Of a DNA stretch of 64,000 nt, positions 14,018-25,127 are shown in pieces. How positions within the stretch are numbered: position 1 is the stretch's first letter; each line of letters begins with the position of its first letter. Below the pieces are notes generated by a model. That model had not been told where the DNA came from, searched no databases, and saw only the letters and a program-made list of their open reading frames with translations. The DNA lies in assembly GCA_900239685.1 (NCBI GenBank), contig OENT01000120.1, positions 124,001-188,000 on the forward strand. Direction: 5' to 3'. The position numbers and the translations under genes were made by a program. The DNA is from Rotaria macrura. Its lineage: Eukaryota > Rotifera > Eurotatoria > Philodinida > Philodinidae.

Positions 14018-17000
14018 ATGAAACTAGGAAGTCGTTATTTAACATCGAAAGACAGAAAAACTGCTGAGTTAGAGTATCCATTTGTTGAAAGAAAATCATC
14101 ATATGGTAAGATAATTATGAACACGACTACATACCTTAATATGATTCTTTATGTTCCTAGATGTTGTTAAGATTTGGGATGCCGTATCAGCTTATATTGA
14201 ATCTTTCATGAAACAATCGAAAGTAAATTCATTTATTTCCTTACTAGGACATGAACATTTTCATATTTTGATTAGGGCGTTGCTATTCCAGGCTTTGGTA
14301 CATTTACATTTATACATAAACGTACTGACATTGGAAATAACAAATATTTATTAATTCAACGACCTGTTTTTTCTTTTTCGGAAAAATTTGCCCAAACTCA
14401 TTCATTAAAATTTACACATTATCCTGTTAATGGTTCCATACCTGTACATCCATTAAACTATTTCTATATTCAAACACAATCAACATATACGCGTGATCAA
14501 ATTGAACAATGTGTCAAACATGTTTTACAAGTATTTAATCGTTCGGTAGCAGCTCAACGTAATGTTGAATTTACATTTTCACGAATTGGAAAATTACAAA
14601 TTCGTGAAGGTAAAGTTAAAATGAGATTTTTCAAAGACTTTGTTAATGCTGTCGATGGTAATGGAACAAACGCAGGAAAATATCTTTTCGATAATACGTG
14701 CAATGTAAGAAAAAAATCTATTTAATTTTAAACTAATGAAAAAAAATGAAAATTTTAAATCATTCAGAGGCCACAAACAAGTGATTCCGTTATGTCTGAA
14801 CGAGAGGCAGCAAGACCTCCAACAGCTTCCAATGTTGTTCTTCCACGGTAGATTTTCAGAAACAAACGACTTGCTTTTTCCTCAAACGTTTTCTTGATTT
14901 TATTTTCTGACAGACTAAATAGTCGCATTGGTAACCCAGCTATGCAACCTATTCTTGAAGAAGATCAGAGTAACGATGGACAACAAACTCACCGTGCAAC
15001 TACAATCAAAAGAACACAGCAAAAAGGTACGAGAAGAGAACGTCGACTTGTCGATTAATTTTAATTGCAACGAATGAATTCCTTTTATATTCGGTTCAGA
15101 TCCTAGTACATGTAAGAACGATTTAAATCGTTCATATTCTGGAGGTGTTGATATACGATTGCCACCTCTTGTTGAAACACCTAGAGGTAGCATATACACT
15201 TATAAAACACACAATCTTCTTGCACTTATTAGTTATATGCATGTCTCTTTTCTTCCCACACTACTAATAAATTAGTTTTTGTTTTCGTTTCACATCTAAA
15301 TAAGTTGGAGTGTGCAAGAAAGTAAAGACTTTTTAAAAATGATTTGGAAAATGTAATTATCGACTCGAGCCGAAAAGAAGGACAATCAGAAGTAAAACAA
15401 GAAGACGGCGAGAAAAAGCAATATTTTTCTTTTGATTTGCACTTGTGTTTAATGATGAAGAATAATATTCTAAAAAAGAAATTTCTTCGTTGTCAATCGA
15501 CTCTCGGACGATTTGCCTATGCAAATTTATCTAATTTACTATTAGAATCAAACATTCCCGTGACAACAACTACGCAAAACTCTCCAAATGTAGTAACGAC
15601 AGTTGGAGCGAGCAATGCACAAGATGCCATCGTTCCTGTAGCATCACTTTTTTCATCATTGGATCTTGGTCAACCTACTACGACAACAAAACGATTGGCA
15701 ACACCCAATCTTCCGATACGACGATCTCTCTCGTGCCATCAAACAGAAACAGAAAAGGAACAGGCAGCAGCAACAGCAACATCAACGTGAGTTATTTTAA
15801 ATATTTCTGCCAATAAAACACCTTTTCCATCGATAGTTATACTCTATGTGTGAATGTGTAAAACAATGAAATCTTTACTTCAGTCAGAGCAATAGAAACT
15901 ATATCGATGTAGGTTGATAGTAAGTGAAGAAAACTTCTTTTTCCTAAAAAAATTACGCTCGACAAGAACTAGCACGATAATATTGATTAAAAAATCATAG
16001 AGATTTTATTGTTTTTATTTCTGACAATTATTTCATTTTTAAGAACTTTTTTTTCAATCTAAATCACTAATGACTAGTTGCAACACTTGATTAATCTTAT
16101 ATTTATTAGTAAATCTTCAAATGGAGGTTATAATCACGCATCATTCACAAGGTTTTCTTTTCTAATCTATTAAAAAGCAATGTGAAATGGTTTTTTTTTT
16201 TATTGATTCTTATTCTATTTATAGAAGTAAAATTGACTTGTAGATAATTAATAAAAAAAATAAACTATCAATAACAGGTTATATTAGATAGCTAGCTGCT
16301 TGCTCAAATATTTACATTTTCTTTTGTGCATTTTCATAAGATTTAAATATCTTCTTGGTTTCAAAATTTTCTTAGCAATCAATCAAATGTTACAATTATC
16401 CGAGCAACTAATGAAAATAGTGCAGCATTGGGTTTTTCACGGCCAACAACAGATCGTAGTGCACGTGATCGTATATCATCATCGTTGAATGTATATCCTC
16501 AACAGTATCAACAAGTCAATTCAGCGACAATAGCGAAACCAATGACACCATGTGGACATCATGGTGCTGGCCAAGAACTTTGCTATTTATGTCATCAACG
16601 TGCTAAACGTAACATACCGGTTTATTTACATAAAGAAAAGCGTATTCGTGAAGCTGAAGAAGATAAATTACTTGAACAATATCAACATGATCGAGATGTT
16701 GAAGAACAAAAGCGACGCGATGTATGTACACAAGATAAACATAAAATACCATATGGAATTTTGTTAATAAACGTTATGTTTGATTTTTAGATAGCTTTGA
16801 AAGTTGATCGAGAAGAACAACAACGAATTGCTGCTGTACGTATTGAACGAAGAAAAACCTTTGCAACTGATCTCCTACTTGCTCTCTTTCTCTTTTTCTC
16901 ACCAGCTGTTTTTTAGTTCATAATTTATCGATCATGCTAATTTCAAATACAACTATAAGTCATAGGCTTAGATATTCGTTTCATGTCGCTCGAGTTGCAT

Positions 17001-18244
17001 GAATTTCATTAGTTCGTCGTTGAATAGATTTTATTAACTCTTATAAAAAGAAAAAACTGCTCGTAATCATACGATTCTATAGAACATTTTGATAGTTTAG
17101 AATTCAATTATTGTTGATGAGATAGTGATTGATTACTTGAGAAAATTTTCGCGTAAAAGTTTTTGTGTAGACGAAGAATGAATTAAAAATTTGTTCTAGT
17201 ACAATTTGGGTATTGCTGAAGCAACACGAGCGAAAAAAATGGAACGACCTAAAACAAGCGACGTTCCGGTAAATATAGAAATTTTTTCTAAATGATAAAA
17301 GAAAAAATAATCATGTAATTGTTCAAGCGTTCATTTGTATTTCGAAAACGTATTCAAACACCTCCAACATATGTTCGTCAACAAGATTTGGCTAAACAAT
17401 TAGAAGCACAAATAAAATGGAAACAAGATGAAGAACATTCCGAAAGACAAGATAAAAATTTCGTTGAACGTTTAGAACAAATACAGTTAGCTGAGGCGTA
17501 TGTCGAAAAATCTTCAACACTTTCATTAGTCTACAGTTATGTTTCTTTCATGCTTTTCTAAGATTGGCACAAGAACGAGAAGCATATTTGAGAAATAAAC
17601 GTCTTCATCAAGAAGAAATGAAAAATGCCTTAGATAATCAAGTACTAATTTATTTCCATTTTGTTTGTCTTTATGATTTCTATTCAATATTAAACATAGG
17701 TTCGAAATAAGCCAGCTGGAATACCTCCAGCTGAAATCGCCACACCATACTTCGGTGTTCATGATATGTCAACAGAACGATTACAAGAACGTCGTTTACA
17801 AGCAATGGAAATCTTTCGACAACAAAAAGAAGTTGTCGAGCAACGACAACGACAACAGTTACTCAAACAAATGCGTGAACAAGAATATGAAACACGAGCA
17901 CTAGATTCCATGAAAGAAGAGTATAGTTAATTTATAGTGTTTTTTTCTCCAATCATCGGTTGTCGTATTTGTTTAGTTTTCTAACGGATCGTCGTGAACG
18001 TTTCCGTCGTTCACATGCAATACGTAAAGATCTTGAAACAGATTGGTTGAATGCTAACGAGGAAAAACGTAAACGTGATCAAGATGAAAGAGCACATGTA
18101 TTTGCATCACAAGGTGTTCTTGTGCATGAACAATGTGACCAATATAAACGTTGTGCTCAATGTCAACGTCATTTAAATAATTATGGTACTTCAAACATAT
18201 GGAAAGATACACGTTATGTACCTGGAACACGTATCATGGTTTAA
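14018..18244 (+). CDS. CCDC81: CCDC81-like protein with HU-type domains and coiled coils
   Basis: About a dozen exons, including 14018-14105, 14161-14222 and 14276-14704, encode roughly 600 residues. The N-terminal part matches the CCDC81 HU-like domains: KIWDAVSAYI, GVAIPGFGTFTF, IGNNKYLLIQRPVF, then a second unit with NVEFTFSRIGKLQIREGKVK and MRFFKDFVNAVDG. After a Ser/Thr/Pro-rich middle comes the Cys motif CGHHGAGQELCYLCHQRAKR, with NIPVYLHKEKR, and long charged coiled coil. The C-terminus has paired cysteines (CDQYKRCAQCQRH) and ends in YVPGTRIMV. Human CCDC81 (about 650 residues) has the same order and has been reported at centrosomes and centriolar satellites. The start is uncertain: the first ATG lies directly after an AG and could be preceded by another exon. 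One intron (15788-16376) is long for this region. Confidence 0.85.
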
Positions 18245-19210
18245 ACGCAGGAGTTTGAACAATTTTCAATTTTTTAAAAGAGAACTTATTTAGAAAATAT
18301 TTTATCCGGTTATCCTAATTAACAAAAAACAAATTCGAGATTTTGTTACATTGAAGTGGATACTTTTTTATGTACTTTCTTCTGCTTTTGCTTTTTCTTC
18401 TTCTTCTTCTTCTTCTTCTTGATTCTGATAAATAAACCATCATGAAAAATTTTTTTAATTTATACTCATTAGAAACTTGATAGGGATGTCAATAAGAATA
18501 TAGTTTGAATATCGGTTTTTTTTTTCTTTTTTTCGTTTTTAAACATTATTATCATACTAAAAATCATATGCATTGATTTTTTTATGCATACATACGTCTG
18601 TCATCTGGATATGAAATGTGTGCATATCTATACGCTTTTAGTCGTATACTATACTTTTTTTACCATTCATTCTTACGTAAACTCAACGATAAAATAGGAA
18701 CAGAAATGCAGGCAATAAAGGATCAACTAAAGTTCAGTTGAAGATTTGATTGAAACATATACTAAATAGATAATAACTGTTTGATATATTTACTTAGAAG
18801 AAAGAAGCATATATATATTTTTTTTTTTGAATGAACAAAGACGACAAACAGCTCAATAGATAATTAACATATTGTTTATCGTCTCGGTTTTTGTTCTTAT
18901 TGTCTGGATAAAAGGGCAAACATGAGACACTAGTATTTCTTTAGGAACAAACAAAAAAGGGAAAAAAGAAACCAACCTTGACCTTGATACAAGAAAAAGT
19001 AAGACAAATCGTTCATGCTCGACCAATTAACACATTATTGAAGGTATGAACAGAAAAGAAAAAGGAAAACGTGAACCGTTTGTACATAGAAATACGTAAG
19101 AAAGAATAAATGAGATGCGAGAAGGGCACAAACACATTTTTTTATTACACATAAGCATGTCTTTTATTTCGTACATCATTATATAACGACGAAGAACTTA
19201 ATTGCGAATT
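18245..19210. other. Intergenic region with CTT microsatellite
   Basis: About 970 bp between two plus-strand genes. It contains a (CTT)n tract at about 18393-18420 and several T runs. No exon or RNA gene is recognisable. The right part must serve as the promoter region of the TTK-like kinase gene. Confidence 0.5.
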
Positions 19211-20461
19211 ATGAGAGTCGCTTATGCTTTTCGTCCATTCCCTGCCAACTACAAACCATCATGTGATGCTAGTAAGAATAATATTCATCTATAAAAATGA
19301 AAACAAGAATCCTTTAACAAAGCCTGTCACTAATGATGTTTTTTTCTTCAGCCTTACCTGCTTCACCTCCGTCGAGTCACCCTCTACGAACATCATCATC
19401 GGTTCCCTTGACTCAAACACAACCAAGACAATCAAATACATTACATGTCAACGGCATTCCATATATAGTTTTTCGTTTAATCGGTGAAGGACTTCATAGT
19501 CGTGTTTATGCCGCATACGATCCACGAGCTAATCAATCTGTAGCAATAAAAATTGTTCAAAATGTTGATCCTATCGATAGTCATCAACATTCAAAAATGT
19601 TTTTCAAAGAAATACGCTATTTGACAAAATTACAACCTCGTAATCCATATGTTATACGAGTTTACAATCATGAATATGATAGAAAAACACAAACAGGCAA
19701 AATTGTTATGGAAACTGGACACGATTTTCGTTTTATGTTACCACTACAAGCATCACCTTTAGAGAAAAAAATGACTATTGCACAAGCTCGATATTACTGG
19801 TCTCAAATGGTTGAAGCTGTTGCCATGCTACATCACAATGGAATTGTTCATTCAGGTGGACAAAAAATTTAGAATTGTTTATTGTTATAGAATTTTTTGT
19901 AGATATTAAACCGGAAAATTTCATTATGACATCTGGTGGACAACTTCGAATTATTGATTTAGGTCTTTCATTTCGTATGTCACAATCGCAAACATCCATG
20001 TTGAGACCATTTGCAGGTGGAAATCTTTGAACTTTCCTTTCTATAGTACTAATTTATAATAAAATATTCAAGGTACACCTGAATATATGCCACCTGAAGT
20101 ATGTCAAATTCAAAATGGTCATTATTCTCGTCAAGGTCGAGCATCAGATATTTGGGCATTAGGTTAGTTAGTTCTGATTTTGTTTTAAACATGAAAGAAA
20201 AACATGGAAACATCTTGCCTTCGTTTTACTTCTATTTTAGGTGTTCTTCTTTTTGAAATGGTTTTTGGCTATCGACCATTTGAACATATTCATGATAATT
20301 TCGATAAAATGTCTCATATAGCACAATTACCAGAAAATCCAGTCATTCCCGCAACAAATCATTCTCATCTACGTGATATTCTAGAACAATGTTTACAGAT
20401 AAATCCAGATCGACGTCCAACAGCTCAAGACATTTTACAGCATCGTTTTTTTAACTTTTAA
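19211..20461 (+). CDS. TTK/Mps1-like dual-specificity protein kinase
   Basis: Five exons (19211-19271, 19352-19855, 19903-20016, 20073-20162, 20241-20461) with agreeing phases give 329 residues. After a 60-residue Pro/Ser-rich leader comes one kinase domain running to the C-terminus: FRLIGEGLHSRVYAAYD (glycine loop), VAIKIV (lysine), HNGIVHSDIKPENF (catalytic Asp), IIDLGLS (DLG in place of DFG), GTPEYMPPE and DIWALGVLLFEMVFGYRPF. The GIVHSDIKP and PEYMPPE signatures are those of TTK/Mps1, the spindle-checkpoint kinase. Known TTK proteins are much longer (human about 857 residues) with an N-terminal TPR region; none is encoded here. Either the bdelloid-type kinase is reduced or upstream exons were missed. 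A distant TTK-related kinase with another job is possible. Confidence 0.8.
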
Positions 20462-21009
20462 ACGAATCTATAAACAGAATTATATACATTCTTGTTGATT
20501 ATTGGCTGTTTTCTTCGTACTTTACACTATTTCACTTTTACAACTACTTTCTAATGGATAAAGTTTTTCTTACTTTATATATATAAGTTGTAGAAATTTT
20601 ACTAAAACGATTTTTCAATCTATATTGGTTGACCTGCTCATTATATCACGAACGACTCTATGCTAGTAGGTTTACTCATCATCAACCTACTCATGCAGTT
20701 ATTTATTAGATGTCATTCCGATGTCAGTTATACTGTATGCACGACGATGATCAAGACATAGTACTATGCCATTAGTATTATCTAAAGAAGTTGAGGAGCA
20801 ACAGAAAGAACTTTCATTGTTGTTCGGACATGAAAATAAAAACTATTTTCAAAAATTAAAAGCCAGCATTGCAAAATATTAAAGAGCAAACCAATGGTGA
20901 ATTATAAAAATCGACACAAATGATGCAAAAAAAGGCAACAGTAAAGTTCAATTGATATATGGATACTGATTTCGAGAAAATTTCTAAATTATCATAGTAT
21001 TTATTTTCG

Positions 21010-22357
21010 ATAAATAACAACATATGCTACTTTACTGATAAAAAAGAAAACAATATGATTACTAATACCAATTAGTTCATATTTTGCTTTCGATTTTTCA
21101 TCTTGGTGTTGAACAAAACGTGATAAATCTAACTCACATAAATGATAATGCATCGATCTTAGCACTACAGTAACTTATATAATTAAAATTTTTGGTAAAA
21201 GCCATAGATCACGTTTTCTCGCAGCTCTTTTTAATGCATTACACTTTGAACATTTCCAAAGATCATCATCGGATAATACTTTTTGTTTTGTAAAATGTTT
21301 AAAACAATCTTTTAATGTTGTTGACTACGTGTTTGAATAGTAGACGAGGCTGAATCCTTTACGAGACGCTTTTCTTCGTCGAGTTTTTTATACTTCTCAA
21401 CAATAGCCGTTGCAACATCAACAAATCATCGAGATTTGGTTTCAATGTCTTGGTCGTTTGATTATAACTCTGATTGTACACAAACGAAGCAGTATAAAAT
21501 GGTTTATCTTGCGTATCTGTCGAAGACAATGGAAGAAAAACACCGATTGCTATCTAAAAACAGTCAACCACAATGTACAGTTCACAACGTATTTAACGTA
21601 ATAGAGTATGATATATTTTACCTGCAACGCTTCTTGTACATCTTTTCCTTTACAATTATTTCTTGGTACACTTAGATAGATTGGTAAACCAAAATTGTAA
21701 TGATAATAGTCATCACGAAATAAACACGGCATCAAAATCTTGTCGTTATTTTCTTTCTTCAATGAATCAGCTACTTCATAGAAAACCACTTGATTACGTT
21801 CAAGTATAGATGAAGAAGCAACATCGACTAATGATGGTTCATTTTTATAGACGATAAAAGTGCTTTTGATTAAATCCATATCACGAACTGGGCTTTTTGT
21901 TCAATCATCTACTGATGAAAGCAATCGATAGTTTGCATTCATCGGTACGCCAAAATGGCTTGCATATTCTTTCTTTATTTCTTCGATTCTCGTTGTACGA
22001 CTACAATAAGTTTGTTTTATTTTCGTGTTCAATGGTATAATCGTTGCCTTCGAGAGCATCTGAATGTAGCTGTATTTCTTTGGCATTACAAGGTGCTGCT
22101 GAATTGACTAATTTTGTGAAATCTATGAGACGCGGTTCAGTGACGGTTTCTCTTCATCGAATTTATCGATGTCAACAAAGCGCTTCCAATGTTCGAACCA
22201 TTTATTATCAATAATCACATACTTGTCATTGATCTTCTACTCTTTGACGAGTAGTTTTTTTAATATTTTTCCAAAGGATCAGCTGACATCCCAATATTTC
22301 TTACTCGTTCTTTACACCTTTCAGTGAAATGCAATAACTTACGCAAGGAAGTATGTA
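21010..22357 (-). pseudogene. Shrunken copy of the USP4/11/15-like gene
   Basis: This 1.35-kb block matches the intact USP gene at 30680-33372 end to end but is half as long. It keeps the DUSP start ([17 protein letters not shown]), part of the ubiquitin-like region, the [15 protein letters not shown] strand, and C-terminal pieces. It lacks about 1 kb that in the intact gene encodes the catalytic Cys box, and has smaller losses near the C-terminal His box plus several frame breaks, so no active enzyme can be made. The 68-bp intron is retained (21554-21621) at the same site and same length, so this is a DNA-level duplication and not a retrocopy. Similarity stops abruptly at both ends. The tract 21500-21800 is far less diverged than the rest. 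Confidence 0.88.
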
Positions 22358-24772
22358 ATCGAAAAGAAATAAACCTAAGAAAGTTGAGCAATTGCTTAAA
22401 TGTTGTCCGATCAATTGAGAAAGTTGTTGGATTTGATAATGAAAAGAAAATGTGTTGAAAAAAAACGAAAACGAGACAATTACAGATAAAAGTCATAAAA
22501 ATGATTGTTCATCGAAAAATTGTCCATATACGAAGTTACTTGGGAAGAGTAGAGACATTCCTCAGTGCAATGAAGATAATCAACTATTTAAAATTTTTTA
22601 TTCCGACAACTTTTCGATTATCAAAGTTACATATAATCGACAGTAATTGTATCACAATTTTTATATCGAACTGCTTAATATAGGTTACATGAAAAGTTCA
22701 CTCGAATGTACATGACATGCTTCAGGAGTCGATCTGTAAGTTTGACTGGTTTCCAATAAATTTGAATCAGTAAAGCAAGAATATTTTTCAATGTCACACA
22801 TATTACAGTATAGAAAGGTTTCAAGTAAACGTTCGTTTTTTTTGTCAAATTAATTGGTACAAAGATTTTGTTGAGCTTCTACAAAAAAGCAAAAGTTTAT
22901 CGAATCGATATGGCTTTCATGCTTATACGAGAATGGATGGTTAAAAAACTAGTTGAACAACTAATTACAATAAGGATTCTTCTTATATTCTTCTATTTGA
23001 TTAGGAGAACATAAGTAAGGTATTTTTTGTTGCAACTATTGATCAATCATTATAATCGACATGAATTAATCACATAGGCACTAAACTCAAATTTTTACTC
23101 ACTAGTTTTCTCTTTAAAATAAAGTGCGTTCAAAAAGGATAAAAAAATTCCGTATATATTGAATTCAACACTTAGCGTTGCACAAAGAAACGTGTTTGTC
23201 ACCATGTATTATATGAGCAGTCTTCATAAACTGTCGCGCCAACTGTTTGTTAACAATTGAATAATAGTTCTAGTGTTCATGAATAATAGGCAAAATACTG
23301 TCGTATTGACCATAGGAAATAATTTGAATTACTTTTATACTTATTGTACCAAAGACAAGAACAACTTATAGTTCCCTGTCGTTAAGAAAAAAATTACGAT
23401 CGAAAATTGCGATTCTGCGCTAGATTATACCCTTCTAAATATACCAGTACCAGATACATCAAAGATTAAGACACCCATTATTCGACGCATGTTGATTTGT
23501 CTTGCCGATTGATTATATAGCTTACTGGAATCTTGAACACTGATTAGATAAGACAACGATGTAAAGTTTTATTTTATGCATTCGGATTAGAGTGAATATC
23601 ACTACAATAACATGTGTCATCTGCATAAACCTCAATTTTGATGCGGATGAATGATCTCATAGAACTTGTAGATTGTAAACTTCAAAAACAATTGAAAGTC
23701 GAGCTACCTCCAATTTTGATAAATTGTGAATGTAACAGTGATCTTGCATTAACCAAAATAAAAGAATATCTATACATATGACTAGTGGATGGAATTCTAT
23801 CTAGTATGATTGATCTATTAAATCGGTTGCTAACATCCTTGACTGAAAACTTTTACTCATATCCTACTCGATGATGACACTAGACTGACTAATAAAAATC
23901 ACATCATACTGGTGGTACAAATTCAATCTGTTATTAATCGGCGACTGCAGTGTCATTATTGATTGAATTTTGTAAAAATTTCAAACAAAATATGGTACAA
24001 GTCTATTACACTAAAGTTGTTTGTGTTAGTTGTCCATGACTTCATTGAAGAATACGTTATTCAATGTTACGAAATATCAATATGATATACTACTAATGAG
24101 ACGAGCAATTTCTCGACTATAGTACAAGGTTTAGTAATACAATTTTTGAAACAAATCAATCAAACATTTAATATTGTGCAACGTATGCAATTGAATATCA
24201 GTTAAATTAAAAAGAACGATAGATAACGTTTTATTGTCAAAGATTGATTATCAAATAGCACAACAAAAATGTCTTGAAGAAAAACATAAAATTAACTAAT
24301 TATTTTCCGACTGTGTTTTCGATGGATTTCCTAAATATATGTACATATGACTTACAACTTTTCATACTTCATAGTGAATCAGTCTTTTCTTTTTCATTGA
24401 CAGTGTCTATGAAAACAAATATAAAAACGACTTCGAAAATTTCTGTGAAATTACTTTTCAATGATTTGTTTTTGCGTGATTACTATTTCAAATCAAATTT
24501 TTCGATTCTCTTCCGTAAAAACTTTCATGTATATTATATGTCTCTTATGAATAACTATCAGTTCTCATTTTTCGTTATTATTAGTAGATGCACGTAGGCG
24601 TTGTCAATGAAAGGGTCTTTTTTATGACAAGATTCACTAACACAACAAAACGTCTGTATTCACTCGTCTATCAACCTACAGAAAAAAAAATTCGATCAAC
24701 CATAACCGACCTTATATAAATAGGTAAACGTACATCTATTTCCCAAAGATAACAACAAAACACATTAAAATA
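22358..24772. other. Region without confident genes, possible coding relic
   Basis: Most of this 2.4 kb shows no supported exon. Between about 23390 and 24230 the plus strand reads in short coding-like pieces, such as ENCDSALDYTLLNIPVPDTS, KTPIIRRMLICLAD and LKVELPPILINCECNSDLAL, broken by stops and shifts. Their composition is less AT-driven than the chance frames around them, which suggests a decayed gene. I cannot name the family. An open frame of 107 codons at 24274-24597 looks like chance. Confidence 0.3.
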
Positions 24773-25005
24773 ATGGATAAAGATGGTTTGTACACATTTT
24801 CTTAGTATCAACGGAGAAGAAAAATGCTATTTATTTCATTTTTATAATTAAAATAGAAAAACATCTCGGTAACGATACTACTATTCCAACATTAGATAAT
24901 GATAATGAAAAAATGCTAGATGCTATCTACGCAAATATGGAACCACCGACAATATCAGTCAATAGTCTTACTGATGCTGGTCAATCAACATGTGAAACAA
25001 GATGA
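24773..25005 (+). CDS. Very small predicted protein (unknown)
   Basis: Two exons, 24773-24785 and 24857-25005, joined across a 71-bp GT-AG intron in agreeing phase give 53 residues: MDKDEKHLGNDTTIPTLDND, then a stretch including MLDAIYANMEPPTISVNS and a C-terminus ending CETR. An AATAAA signal follows at 25074. The gene is tail to tail with the ABCA transporter gene, whose own signal (TTTATT on the plus strand, 25117-25122) lies just beyond. The protein is hydrophilic and acidic with no recognised domain. Small size and the lack of a known family make this tentative; the compact gene-like layout is the main support. Confidence 0.45.
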
Positions 25006-25127
25006 TGACGAAATAATTTTCTTTCTTTTATTGTAATGTTTACATTTATTTTTAAAGTAAAATTCAGAAACAAAATAAACAAAGAAATTTTATACTCGTC
25101 AATTTATCATCGTGTTTTTATTTGTTT

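Noticed and set aside
24274-24597. Plus-strand open frame of 107 codons
   Set aside because: Composition is dominated by Phe, Lys, Asn, Ser and Ile as expected from AT-rich chance translation. No domain, splice context or signal supports it.
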